Origin: Devosia aurantiaca
GTDB lineage: Bacteria > Pseudomonadota > Alphaproteobacteria > Rhizobiales > Devosiaceae
Length of the DNA stretch: 64,000 nt
Direction of reading: 5' to 3'
NCBI RefSeq assembly: GCF_011058215.1
Contig: NZ_JAALFG010000003.1
Location: 372,001 to 436,000 of the forward strand
Both the position numbers and the translations under genes were made by a program. The notes under the pieces are model-generated. The model was not told the DNA's origin. It saw only the letters and a list, made by a program, of their open reading frames with translations, and made no database searches. Below are positions 47,868 to 56,876 of the stretch, one piece after another (position 1 is the stretch's first letter; each line of letters starts with the position of its first letter).

Positions 47868-48851
47868 ATGGCGACAGCAGATAAGGTCGTCGTCACTGAC
47901 TACACCTTTCCCGCACTCGATCAGGAGCAGGATGCTGCGCGAGGCGCTGGCGCCGAATTTGCCGCCTTCCAGTGCCGCACCGCCGATGAGGTTGCTGACG
48001 CCGTGGCTGGCGCAAAGGTAGCCGTCGTCCAGTTCGCCCCCTTTACCGCAGAAGCCGCCGCGCGCCTCGCGCCGGGCGCTGCCGTTATTCGCTATGGCGT
48101 TGGATACGACAATATCGACGTCGCCGCTTGCAGCGCACTCGGCATTTCCGTGAGCTACGTCCCCGACTATTGCGCCGACGAAGTTGCCGATCACACTGCA
48201 GCAAGCCTCCTGGCCATGATGCGAAAATTGCCGGCGCTCGACGCTTCGGTGCGGGCAGGGGAGTGGAAGGCAGTCGGTGTCGCCAAGCCGATGAAGGCCT
48301 TCAAGGATGCGCTGGTGGGGTTTTTCGGCTTTGGCCATATCGGCCGGCTCACTCATGCGCGTCTTAAGGCCTTTGGCTTCCGCTTCGCCGTCGCCGATCC
48401 TATGGTCACCCAGGAGCAGGCGCGTGACCTCGGGATCGAACTCATGGATGCACAGACTTTGTTCCGCAGCGCAGACGCTATCTGCCTCCATGCACCTGCC
48501 AATGAGCAGACCCGGTTTTTCGTAAATGCCGAACGCCTCTCGTCCATGCAGAACCAAGCTGTTATCGTCAACACCGCCCGCGGCGCCTTGATCGATGAGG
48601 CCGCGCTCGCCGCAGCGCTGAGCAGTGGCACCATTGGTGGCGCCGCGCTCGATGTGTTCAACACCGAGCCCTTGCAGGCAGACACGCCTCTGCGCGCCGC
48701 CCCCAATCTGCTCCTTACCCCGCACGTCGCTTGGTATTCAGAAAGCGCCATCGGGCGGTTGCAGGGTCTCGTCGCCGGCGACATCGCCGCTTGGCTGTCC
48801 GGCGGACCATTGCGGCGCCCCGTGCCGGGCATCCCGCAGCGAGCTGCTTAA
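47868..48851 (+). CDS. D-isomer-specific 2-hydroxyacid dehydrogenase
   Basis: A 327-residue NAD(P)-dependent dehydrogenase. The Rossmann motif GFGHIGRLTHARLKAFGF lies near residue 150; the substrate Arg is in VNTARGALIDE, and TPHVAWYSE contributes the catalytic His. It interconverts 2-keto and 2-hydroxy acids such as lactate, glyoxylate or phosphoglycerate. GGAGGAG precedes 47868, and operator copy 2 is directly upstream. In this island it could reduce a short keto acid from sugar-acid cleavage. Confidence 0.9.
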   Translation: MATADKVVVTDYTFPALDQEQDAARGAGAEFAAFQCRTADEVADAVAGAKVAVVQFAPFTAEAAARLAPGAAVIRYGVGYDNIDVAACSALGISVSYVPDYCADEVADHTAASLLAMMRKLPALDASVRAGEWKAVGVAKPMKAFKDALVGFFGFGHIGRLTHARLKAFGFRFAVADPMVTQEQARDLGIELMDAQTLFRSADAICLHAPANEQTRFFVNAERLSSMQNQAVIVNTARGALIDEAALAAALSSGTIGGAALDVFNTEPLQADTPLRAAPNLLLTPHVAWYSESAIGRLQGLVAGDIAAWLSGGPLRRPVPGIPQRAA

Positions 48852-48852
48852 A

Positions 48853-49929
48853 ATGACCGAACTGGTTCATCATCCGATCCTTGATCGGATGATCCGCGAT
48901 GGTGGCTGGCAAAGTCTTTCCGAAGGCACCGTGCCCTTGCTACGCCGCCTGATCGCCGAGGGCGATGAGGCCGCCATAGCTGCTCATACCGGCATGTTGC
49001 GCACGGAAATGCGGGTCATCTACGATATCTATGCGCAGTGGTTTTTCGACATCAAACGCTACCTGGGTGATCAGGGCCAGACAGACGGAGATATCGACGC
49101 CACGCATGCCGATATCCGCGAACGTCTGGCGCCCTATCATCGGCTGGTCAACAGTGACCGCGCTGCGGTGTGGTCGGATATCGAGGCCAATGTTCAGGCG
49201 ATCGCCGTTTCCGGTTCAAGCCAGCAGCGGCTCGACGCGCTCGACCGCACACACGAGCTTTGGCGGCGGTTGCATGACTGCGAGGTCGACCAGCTGGCTG
49301 GACTTTTCAGCCATATCGTCACCACGTTCGGCGAAATCGCCCTGCGAGAAATGTACGAAGGCTGGGTTATCGGCGACTGGTTCACCAAGCGTTACCGTCG
49401 CTTCGATGTCAGCGAGATGGACTGGAAAGATGCCTCTTGGCTGCTGACTTATCTGGGCTTTGAAGGTCACCACGGGCACCTGAGCGGCACGGCACGCGAC
49501 GGAAGCATCGATTGGCTTGAAACCGATGAAGCTGTCACAATCAGCTTTGCTCCCTGCGGCAGCGGCGGACGCTCGGTCGAAGGCGAAAGCCGCGATGCCT
49601 TGCCCGCCCTCATGCAGGAGCCGATCGGTTTTCCGGTTCTTGCCGAAGCGCACGATTTCACCTGGAACAAGCAGGGCGTCTGCGGCTACTGCGCCCACTG
49701 CTGCATTCTCCACGAGACGCTGCCGATCGCGAAGTTCGGCTATCCAGTGCGTGTTACGGAGCCGCCGACCTTTCCGCTGACAGGGGAAAGCCGCTGCAGT
49801 TGGACGGTCTACAAGGACCCGCGCAATATTCCCGAGGAAGCCTATCGACGGGTGGGTGCACGCAAGCCCGATGCGTCGGTGCCCCTTGGCTCCGCACATG
49901 CCGCCGAACGCGGGGACCTGCATCTATGA
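48853..49929 (+). CDS. Cys-rich protein of unknown family
   Basis: A 358-residue soluble protein that I do not recognise. The N-terminal half is helical and acidic with many Trp and Tyr. The C-terminal half has a cysteine cluster CGYCAHCC (C277, C280, C283, C284), further Cys at about 235 and 315 and a GHHGHL stretch near 210, so an Fe-S centre or metal site is likely. It starts one base after the dehydrogenase stop and overlaps the L-fucose-isomerase-like gene by four bases, so it acts in the same process. Its strict coupling to that gene suggests a partner or successive enzyme. No function is claimed. Confidence 0.8.
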   Translation: MTELVHHPILDRMIRDGGWQSLSEGTVPLLRRLIAEGDEAAIAAHTGMLRTEMRVIYDIYAQWFFDIKRYLGDQGQTDGDIDATHADIRERLAPYHRLVNSDRAAVWSDIEANVQAIAVSGSSQQRLDALDRTHELWRRLHDCEVDQLAGLFSHIVTTFGEIALREMYEGWVIGDWFTKRYRRFDVSEMDWKDASWLLTYLGFEGHHGHLSGTARDGSIDWLETDEAVTISFAPCGSGGRSVEGESRDALPALMQEPIGFPVLAEAHDFTWNKQGVCGYCAHCCILHETLPIAKFGYPVRVTEPPTFPLTGESRCSWTVYKDPRNIPEEAYRRVGARKPDASVPLGSAHAAERGDLHL

Positions 49930-51346
49930 GCCCTCGGAGCCCAAGGATCGCCGCCATCGGTGGCTTCATGCAATATTTCGAACCCATTATGGGTCCCGAC
50001 AGCCGGCGGGACCGCACAGCGCATCTCGATCACACCATTGCAGGTCTGAACGCCGAGGCAGAAATCCACAATCTGGGCCTGCTCGTCGACGAAACCGACG
50101 AAGCGCGGCTGGTCGAGGCAGTTCGCCAGCTCGCACCTGACGTGCTGCTGATTGTTCCCACCATGGCAACGCCGCCCGGGCCCATGTTGCGCGTCATCGG
50201 GGCAGCGCCCGATGCACCGGTGATCATCGCCTGCAGCCACGGGCTCGAAAGCATTAGCGCCGAGTACGCCATGGCCGAGCTTTGCCGGCATTCGGCCAAT
50301 GTCGGTGCCAGCATGGTGGAAAGCCTGATGCGCCGCCGAGGCCGTGAGCCGGTAACGCTGGTCGGGTTTTTGAGCGACGACGAATTCCACGCCCGCCTGC
50401 TTATGGCCGTCCGCGCCGCCGCGACCGCCCGTCGGCTCAAAGGTCTGCGCATCGCTAGGCTCGGCCTGCCAATGAGCGGTTACGATCATGTCGGACTCGA
50501 TGCCCAAGAAGCGGAAGCCAGTGACATGACGCTGGTGGATATTCCGCTCGAGGACTGGGCGGAGCGGGTTGCAGGCGTCACGGCGCAGCAGATTGATCAG
50601 CTCTTTGAGCGCCTGCCCACTATCATGCCGCAAGGCACCGAGTGGCAGCGCACGCCGGACCATGATCGCGCAGCCGGGCTTGCCATTGCACTCCAGAAAC
50701 TTTCAGACGAGCAGAACGTCGACTGCGGCTCGCTGACCTGCCGCGGCCCATTTGGCGTCGGGCTAGGCCAGGGCGCAATCGGCTGCCTCGCGACAACCAT
50801 GATGACCAGCGCAGGTACGCCCTTCAGTGCCACGGGCGATCTGGTCACCGCTGTCGCCATGTTCATCGGGCGAAGTCTGGGTGGCGCGACGCTTTACTGC
50901 GAACTCGATGCCATCGACCGGCAGCGCGATGCTTTTTGATTGCCAATACCGGAGAGGGCGACTGGGGCTGGGTGCCACCGGGTGGACGGTCGATCATCCG
51001 GCCAGCACGCGATCATTCCGGTCGCGAAGTGCCTGGTGTCGTGCTCCAGCATGAACTGCGTCAGGGCCCAGCCACCATGCTGGCCGTGACGCTGGACCGA
51101 ACCAACTCGGAGCGTTTGACGCTTCTGGCGATGGAAGGCAGCGTCGGTGACATGCCGCAAACGTCTCTCAAGATCACGCAGGCTTGGTTTCAGACATCCA
51201 AACGCCCCTCGACCCTCGCCATGGAAAACTGGATCGGCGCCGGCGCAACTCATCACGGGGCGCTTAGCGCCGGCCACCTGGCTGAGGCGGTCACCTGGGT
51301 TTCCCGCCTCGCCAAGCTCCCATCAAGGATTGTAGCTCATGACTAA
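49926..51346 (+). pseudogene. L-fucose-isomerase-like protein (COG2407 type), frameshifted
   Basis: A 473-residue protein after repair, in the sugar-isomerase-like superfamily of L-fucose/L-arabinose isomerases. VPTMATPPGPMLRVIG and ACSHGLESISAEYAMAELC belong to the N-terminal domains; GGATLYCELDAIDR and NTGEGDWGW to the C-terminal metal and substrate region. One T is missing from 50933-50937; restoring it turns the premature TGA into a continuous frame. It overlaps the gene before and the SDR after. A second member of this family is encoded at 60087-61537. Confidence 0.78.
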
Positions 51347-52101
51347 ACCTCTTGCCTTCATCACGGGCGGATCGCGCGGGATCGGGCTGGAAACCGCCCG
51401 TGACCTGCTCGGCCGCGGCTGGTCCGTCGCCATTTCCGCCCGCTCTGCCGGGACGTTGGCCGAGGCGGAGCGCGAACTCAATTCACCTGATCTGATGGTT
51501 ACGACCTGCGATGTTGCCGACCCGGCTTCGATCGCCAGGGCTGTTGCTACCGCGGAAACTGCGTTCGGCCCGGTGGCGGCATTGGTCAACAATGCGGGCA
51601 TCATCGATCCCGTCGCCGAGATCGCTGATGCCGATCCAAAAGCCTGGACCGATCTACTTGGCGTAAATGTCGGCGGGATTTTCAACGCCTGTCACGCCGT
51701 GCTGCCGGGCATGGTGGCGCGCGGCGAGGGCGTCATTCTCAATATGTCATCCGGCGCCGCGCATCGCGCCGTTCCGGGCTGGAGCGCCTATTGCGCCTCC
51801 AAGGCTGCGGTACTGATGTTCACGCAGAGCCTTCATATCGAATATGGAAGCCGCGGCATTCGCGTCCATGGCTTCGTACCTGGCGCGGTCAAGACCGATA
51901 TGCTGATGGGCGCGCGCGCTTCCTACGACAACGCCATCGCGCGCATCGATGCCGACGATCTGTTGACGCCCGATCTCCCGGGGCGGTGCATCGGCTGGAT
52001 CGTCGCAGAAGGGAGTGAGTGACAAGGGCGGCGAGGAATTGTCCATCCGCGATCCCGAATTGCGCAAGCGTGTGGGCCTGGGAGAGCGTGACACATGGTA
52101 G
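51339..52101 (+). pseudogene. Short-chain dehydrogenase/reductase, frameshifted near C-terminus
   Basis: An SDR of 253 residues after repair: TGGSRGIG near residue 10, NNAGI, catalytic Ser in NMSSGAA, and YCASK with Tyr and Lys. The frame runs into TGA at 52020; removing one G from 52011-52013 continues it to EGVSDKGGEELSIRDPEL and a stop at 52101 that overlaps the next SDR start. This is the only insertion-type break I found. The uninterrupted N-terminal part already contains the active site. Probably oxidises a hydroxyl of a sugar or sugar acid. Confidence 0.82.
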
Positions 52102-52850
52102 ATGATGCTGCAGGTTTGGGCCTCTCAGGCCGATTGGTGATTGTCGTCGGTGCTGCGCAAGGTATCGGCGCCGCAGTCGCACAGCGGCTTTCGAAACTGG
52201 GCATGGAGGTCATTTGTGCCGACCGCCAGGATTGCGCCGAGGTCGCCGCCCAATGCGGCCCCAGCGCTTCCGCGTTTCAGGTCGACGTGACCAAGCCCGA
52301 GACCATCGAGGCCCTGATCGGTCACGCCAGGTCACGCGGGAAACTCTTTGGTCTGGTCAATTGCGCAGGTCTGCTGCTGCGCACGCCCTTCGAGGAAGTC
52401 GACGAGGCCATGATGCAGCGCGAGATCGCCGTCAACCAGACTGGGGTCTTCTATCTCACCCGCGCTGCCTTGGCCGAAATCCAGGCTGGCGGGGCAGGGG
52501 GACGCATCGTGCTGTTCACCAGCCAAGGCGCTTTCACCGGCGGCTTTTTCGGCTCCACCACCTATGCCATGACCAAGGCCGCCGTTGGCGCACTGATCAA
52601 GTCGCTGGCCCGCATGGGCGCGCCCGATGCCATCACCGTCAATGCCGTCGCGCCGGGCGGCGTCGATACGCCGATGCTGCGGGGCGGCATGAGCGAGGCG
52701 GATCTTGATTCCTTCCGCCAGCGCATCCCCATGAACCGCTTTGCCGCGCCAAACGAACTGGGCGGCGTCTGCGCGTTCCTGCTCAGTGATTGGTCCGGCT
52801 ATATCACCGGCAGCACGCTGCATGTAAATGGTGGGCAATACCTGCCCTGA
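52095..52850 (+). CDS. Short-chain dehydrogenase/reductase
   Basis: A 251-residue classical SDR: VGAAQGIG cofactor loop near residue 18, NCAGL motif, catalytic Ser in FTSQGAF region and YAMTK with Tyr and Lys, ending VTGSTLHVNGGQYLP-like (ITGSTLHVNGGQ). The start overlaps the end of the preceding SDR by seven bases when that gene is repaired. It is the last gene of the operon from 47868, convergent with the acetoacetate-decarboxylase-like gene. Substrate likely a deoxysugar derivative. Confidence 0.9.
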   Translation: MVDDAAGLGLSGRLVIVVGAAQGIGAAVAQRLSKLGMEVICADRQDCAEVAAQCGPSASAFQVDVTKPETIEALIGHARSRGKLFGLVNCAGLLLRTPFEEVDEAMMQREIAVNQTGVFYLTRAALAEIQAGGAGGRIVLFTSQGAFTGGFFGSTTYAMTKAAVGALIKSLARMGAPDAITVNAVAPGGVDTPMLRGGMSEADLDSFRQRIPMNRFAAPNELGGVCAFLLSDWSGYITGSTLHVNGGQYLP

Positions 52851-52856
52851 TCCAGC

Positions 52857-53632
52857 CTATTCGGCGAGATAGTCGTAAAGGATCTCGCCGGTCACCAAGG
52901 TAAAATCGGCGCGCCAGTAAAATGATTCCAGCGGCTCCAGCACTGGCAGGCGGAACACCGGCGCCTGCGCGTTGGGCCGCAGCTCGACAGTCGCCGGACC
53001 ACGCCAGCATTCGTGCACCACCACGTCGGTGAGGCTACGCGAGGTGATCTGGCGAATGGCGGGCCGGCCATCGATATGGTTGATCGCCTTGAGATTGAGG
53101 TTGGTGCCAAAATCGAAGTGGCGGCGCATTTCTGCCGGGTCGACAGGCTGTTGCTTGTAGGGCGTCGTGGTGGTGATGACGTCGATGCCATTGCGCTCAA
53201 CCAGGCCCACCATCAGGTCGCCGCGAAACTCGAGCGCCGGGCTGGCGAATTTCTTGGGCTGTCCATGCACTTCACGACCATGCGCCACGCCCCCATCGGA
53301 ATGCAGAAACAGATAGGGCGAGTAGGCGCCAGACCGGCCATTGGGCAGCTTGGCGCCAAACATGATGTTGGCTTCGTGGTAAGGCCCGATCCAGCTTGTA
53401 TCGTTCATCTTGTAGATATGGACGCACACCACGTCCCCGATCGGCTCGACCGGGGTGGCGCTAGAAACTTCATCGCTTCCGGATCGGTGCGCCAGAAGGT
53501 CGTCATCACCTCGGCGTTGCGGAAATTGAACGGGAAAGGCGGGATGAACGGAGCGTCCCAAGGGGTCGAAAATCCGCCTGAGAGAATGTCCTGCTCGGTG
53601 ACCTTGTCCAAACCCCAACGCCGTTCCGACAT
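52857..53632 (-). pseudogene. Acetoacetate-decarboxylase-family protein, frameshifted
   Basis: A 258-residue protein after repair. GREVHGQPKKFASP contains the family's lysine pair (EYPKK-type), where the Schiff-base Lys would sit, and SAYSPYLFLHSDGG and YHEANIMF match the fold. One base is missing around 53460-53464 on the coding side of MKFL; adding it joins FWRTDPEAMKFL to SATPVEPIGD. ADC-fold proteins may act as decarboxylases, aldolases or dehydratases. It is monocistronic and has operator copy 3 just upstream, so it belongs to the sugar-acid regulon. Its reaction there is unknown. Confidence 0.8.
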
Positions 53633-53646
53633 GTCATTCTCCGTGT

Positions 53647-53663
53647 AAGTGGCCTGTCCACTT
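53647..53663 (-). promoter_or_regulatory. FadR-type operator, copy 3
   Basis: AAGTGGCCTGTCCACTT, identical to copy 4, lies 15 bp before the decarboxylase-like gene and 87 bp before the divergent dehydratase gene, so it may control both. Confidence 0.75.
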
Positions 53664-53664
53664 T

Positions 53665-53696
53665 GTTGACTACCAACCGACCCGGTGTTAGTCAAC
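53665..53696. promoter_or_regulatory. Symmetric promoter-like dyad, copy 1
   Basis: GTTGACTA and TAGTCAAC form an inverted repeat with a 16-base spacer. In each direction TTGACT then lies 16 bases before TTAGTC or TAGTCA-like sequence, fitting -35 and -10 boxes for divergent transcription. The same dyad in the same position relative to the operator occurs at 58893-58922. Confidence 0.55.
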
Positions 53697-53749
53697 GAGA
53701 TAGGACGCCAAGGGCGGCAATGGTCAAGCCTGCCAGGGAGGGGTATCGC

Positions 53750-54889
53750 ATGAAGATCGGCAGGATCGAGAGCTTCCATCTCCGTTACACCGACACTAAC
53801 GACTTTTCCAATCGCCGGGAGACGGTGCTCGTTCGCGTCGAAACGGTGGATGGCGTGGTGGGCTGGGGCGAAGGCATTGCTATGTGGCCCGAGGCTTGCA
53901 GGGCAGTTTGCACCATCATCGACGACGGTTTGAGGCCGCTGCTTGTGGGCGCTGGCGAGCTTACGGTGGAACAGGCCTGGACCGCCATGCGCAAGCATTG
54001 CTGGTGGTATGGCGAGGGCGGCCTCGCCTGCTTTGCCTATTCGGCCATCGACATGGCCTTGTGGGACATCGAAGGCAAAATTCAGAACAAGCCGCTTTAT
54101 GAGCTCTTTGGCGGCAAGCACCACGAGAGCCTGCCTGCCTATGCCGCCAACCACGTCAACAAGGCAACGTTGGAAGAAAATGTCGCCGAGGTAGTCGATT
54201 TCCAGGGCCAAGGCTATCGCGGCGTCAAACTCGGCTTCGGCAAGCGTGGTCTGTCCGATGTAGGTCGCAACCCCGAAGGCGATGTGCGGTTTGTCCGCGC
54301 CCTGCGAGAAGCGCTAGGTCCCGAATTCGAAATTATCGTCGATGTGGGCAATGGCGTTGTCTGGGATCGCGACACAGCCATCCGCACTGTCCGCGCCATG
54401 TCCGAATATGACATCGGCTGGATCGAGGAGCCGTTCTATCCAACCCAGCTTGACGATTATCGGTTCCTGAAAGCCGCAGTTTCTGTGCCCATCGCTTCTG
54501 GCGAGCGCGAATGGACCGTCACCGGCTATAGCCGGTTGATCGATACCGGAACCGTCGATGTGATCGGTTGCGATCCGGCACGGGCCGAGGGCATCACCGG
54601 CTTCCGCAAGATTGACGCCCTTTGCGGCGCGGCAGGCATCACCATGAACGCCCATGCTTGGAGCAGCGCCATTCTGAGCGCCGCGAGCCTGCACCTGTCA
54701 GTCGCTTCGCCCAATACGCGGCTGCTCGAATTTAAGCCGTTCCCCAACGCGCTGCTGCGTGATCTGGTCGACAGGCCCATCGTGCAGCGCAACGGCATGG
54801 CACAACCCTCGGACCGGCCAGGGCTGGGAGTTGAGGTGAATGAAGCCGTGGTTTCGCGACTTGCAGGGGAGCATTGGGGGAGCACATGA
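53750..54889 (+). CDS. Enolase-superfamily sugar-acid dehydratase
   Basis: A 379-residue mandelate-racemase-like enzyme. KLGFG holds the KxG-type base position, metal ligands are Asp in IIVDVGNG, Glu in WIEEPF and Glu in ASGERE, and the catalytic His lies in MNAHAWSSA. Its KxG motif and GERE block set it apart from the other two dehydratases here. GGGAGGGG lies seven bases before 53750. It overlaps the following SDR gene by four bases and shares an operon with the FAH-type hydrolase, so a 2-keto-3-deoxy acid is the likely product. Confidence 0.88.
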   Translation: MKIGRIESFHLRYTDTNDFSNRRETVLVRVETVDGVVGWGEGIAMWPEACRAVCTIIDDGLRPLLVGAGELTVEQAWTAMRKHCWWYGEGGLACFAYSAIDMALWDIEGKIQNKPLYELFGGKHHESLPAYAANHVNKATLEENVAEVVDFQGQGYRGVKLGFGKRGLSDVGRNPEGDVRFVRALREALGPEFEIIVDVGNGVVWDRDTAIRTVRAMSEYDIGWIEEPFYPTQLDDYRFLKAAVSVPIASGEREWTVTGYSRLIDTGTVDVIGCDPARAEGITGFRKIDALCGAAGITMNAHAWSSAILSAASLHLSVASPNTRLLEFKPFPNALLRDLVDRPIVQRNGMAQPSDRPGLGVEVNEAVVSRLAGEHWGST

Positions 54890-55629
54890 ACCAGATCGAT
54901 CTGAACGGAAATGTCGCTGTCATTACCGGAGGAGCGCAGGGCATCGGCCTGGCCGTAGCGCGCCGGCTCCAGGCCTCCGGCGCCCGCATCGTTTTGTGGG
55001 ACCTGAGCCAACCAACCCTGGAAATGGCCAAGGATCATCTGCCCGACGCAGTGATCATCCAGGCCGACGTCGCTGACTTCCCTTCGGTTGAAGCTGCGGT
55101 GGCTAAAACCGAGCGCCAATTGGGCCGTATCGATATCCTCGTTCATTCGGCCGGTATCGCCGGCAAAAACGCGCCGCTCGACGAATATGAACTGGATGAA
55201 TGGCGACGCGTGATCGACATCGACCTAAATGGCGCCTTCTACGTCAATCGCGCCGTGCTGCCCGGGATGAAGGCGCGCAATTACGGCCGGATTGTCAATA
55301 TCGCTTCGATCGCCGGCAAGGAAGGCAATCCCAATGCAGCCGCCTATGCTGCCGCCAAGGGTGGGGTCATCGCCATGACCAAGGCGGTGGGCAAGGAATG
55401 CGCGAAATATGACATCGCCATCAATGCGGTGACGCCAGCCACCGCCAAAACTCGCATCCTCGACGAACTCAAGCCAGAATTTATCAACTACATGCTCAGC
55501 CGCATCCCCCGCGGTCGCTTCCTTGAAGTCGAGGAGGCTGCAAGCATGATCGCCTGGCTGGTCAGCCGCGAGAACAGCTTTACCACCGCTTCCGTCTTCG
55601 ATCTCTCCGGCGGCCGCGCCACCTACTAA
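54886..55629 (+). CDS. SDR, probable 2-keto-3-deoxy-sugar-acid 4-dehydrogenase
   Basis: A 247-residue SDR: TGGAQGIG near residue 15, HSAGI, catalytic Ser in NIASIAG and YAAAKGG with Tyr and Lys. ATG 54886 overlaps the dehydratase stop (ATGA). Lying between a sugar-acid dehydratase and an FAH-family hydrolase, it matches the place of L-2-keto-3-deoxyrhamnonate or fuconate 4-dehydrogenase, which makes the 2,4-diketo acid. The assignment rests on context and family; the sequence alone shows only an SDR. Confidence 0.85.
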   Translation: MNQIDLNGNVAVITGGAQGIGLAVARRLQASGARIVLWDLSQPTLEMAKDHLPDAVIIQADVADFPSVEAAVAKTERQLGRIDILVHSAGIAGKNAPLDEYELDEWRRVIDIDLNGAFYVNRAVLPGMKARNYGRIVNIASIAGKEGNPNAAAYAAAKGGVIAMTKAVGKECAKYDIAINAVTPATAKTRILDELKPEFINYMLSRIPRGRFLEVEEAASMIAWLVSRENSFTTASVFDLSGGRATY

Positions 55630-55639
55630 GGAAATCGTC

Positions 55640-56491
55640 ATGAAACTGCTTCGCGTTGGCGCCAAGGGCGCCGAAAAGCCTGCAATATTGGCCGAAGACG
55701 GTTCAATCCGCGACCTCTCCGGCGTCGTCTCCGACATTGGCGGGCAGACTTTGACACCCGAAGGCTTAGCCAAGATCCGCGCCGCCGACGTTTCAACCTT
55801 GCCGCAGCTTGATTCCGGCCAGCGCATCGGCCCCTGCGTCGCCAATGTCGGCAAGTTCATCTGCATCGGCCTCAACTATGCCGACCATGCCGCCGAAACT
55901 GGCGCTGCCATCCCTGAAGAACCGATCATCTTCATGAAGGCTACCAGCGCCATCATTGGTCCCAATGACGACGTCATCATCCCAAAGAACGCCCTTAAGC
56001 CCGATTGGGAAGTCGAACTCGGCATCGTCATCGGCAAGGAAACCCGCTATGTCGAGGAGGCAGATGCTCTCGAACATGTCGCTGGCTATTGCCTGATAAA
56101 TGACGTGTCCGAACGCCATTTTCAGACTGAGCGCGGCGGTACCTGGGACAAGGGAAAGGGCAGCGATACCTTTGGCCCGATCGGTCCCTGGATGGTCACC
56201 CGCGACGAAGTCGCCGACCCGCAGAATTTGAAGATGTGGCTCGAAATCGACGGTCACCGCTATCAAGACGGTTCGACCACCACCATGATCTTCGGCGTGG
56301 CCAAAATCGTCTCTTATGTCAGCCACTTCATGAGCCTGCAGCCCGGTGACATCATCTCCACCGGCACCCCACCGGGCGTGGGCATGGGCATCAAGCCCAA
56401 TCCGGTATGGCTCCAGCCCGGCAACGTCATGCGTCTCGGCATCGAGGGCCTGGGCGAGCAACAGCAGAACGTCAAGGCCTACAGCGCCTGA
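55640..56491 (+). CDS. Fumarylacetoacetate-hydrolase-family enzyme, probable 2,4-diketo-3-deoxy acid hydrolase
   Basis: A 283-residue FAH-family protein. CIGLNYADHAAE, PIIFMKATSAIIGPND, DWEVELGIVIGK (metal carboxylates) and GDIISTGTPPGVGMG are all present and in usual order. Next to the SDR and dehydratase it fits L-2,4-diketo-3-deoxyrhamnonate/fuconate hydrolase, which yields pyruvate and L-lactate. Other FAH members (ureidoglycolate lyase, acylpyruvases) are alternatives. AAGGAA precedes 55640, and a terminator follows its stop. Confidence 0.9.
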   Translation: MKLLRVGAKGAEKPAILAEDGSIRDLSGVVSDIGGQTLTPEGLAKIRAADVSTLPQLDSGQRIGPCVANVGKFICIGLNYADHAAETGAAIPEEPIIFMKATSAIIGPNDDVIIPKNALKPDWEVELGIVIGKETRYVEEADALEHVAGYCLINDVSERHFQTERGGTWDKGKGSDTFGPIGPWMVTRDEVADPQNLKMWLEIDGHRYQDGSTTTMIFGVAKIVSYVSHFMSLQPGDIISTGTPPGVGMGIKPNPVWLQPGNVMRLGIEGLGEQQQNVKAYSA

Positions 56492-56495
56492 AGCA

Positions 56496-56527
56496 AGAAA
56501 GCCCCGGATCATCTCCGGGGGCTTTCT
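56496..56527. terminator. Bidirectional rho-independent terminator
   Basis: AGAAAGCCCC-GGA and TCC-GGGGGCTTTCT pair across ATCATC-type loop bases with a one-base bulge. It lies between convergent genes, with A/T-rich flanks on both sides, and can serve both. Confidence 0.75.
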
Positions 56528-56546
56528 AAATAAGTCTCGTCGGCGC

Positions 56547-56867
56547 TCAATCCATGTGGAACTGCAGCGGAAGCAGGAACGAGAAATTGCGTAGCGTATC
56601 AGTTTCGATCTTCATGATGGGGCCCATAAATTCACCCCAGCGCCGATTGGCGTCGCTCTTGCCGAGTTCGACGATGGCGCGGTCCAGATCGTCACATTCG
56701 AAATAGCCGAACAGCGTCAGCCCGTAGCGGAAGATGTTGTAATTGCGAAGCCCGGCGGCACGGATATCTTCGACCAGTTCAGGCCAGATCTCGTCGTGCC
56801 GCTTTTTGTATTCGTCCTCGTAACCTGGGCGAACTTCGAGCACCCATGCGTAATTGGCCATGGCCAT
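56547..56867 (-). CDS. rhaM: L-rhamnose mutarotase
   Basis: A 106-residue dimeric alpha-beta barrel protein of the RhaM/YiiL family. EVRPGYEDEYKKRHDEIWPEL contains the His of the active site, and YNIFRYGLTLFGYFEC and RRWGEFMGPIM complete the family pattern. It interconverts alpha- and beta-L-rhamnopyranose. AGGAGA precedes 56867. Its presence is the strongest single pointer to L-rhamnose, or a close 6-deoxyhexose, as the sugar of this island. Last gene of the minus operon starting at 58737. Confidence 0.9.
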   Translation of the reverse strand: MAMANYAWVLEVRPGYEDEYKKRHDEIWPELVEDIRAAGLRNYNIFRYGLTLFGYFECDDLDRAIVELGKSDANRRWGEFMGPIMKIETDTLRNFSFLLPLQFHMD

Positions 56868-56876
56868 TTTCTCCTG

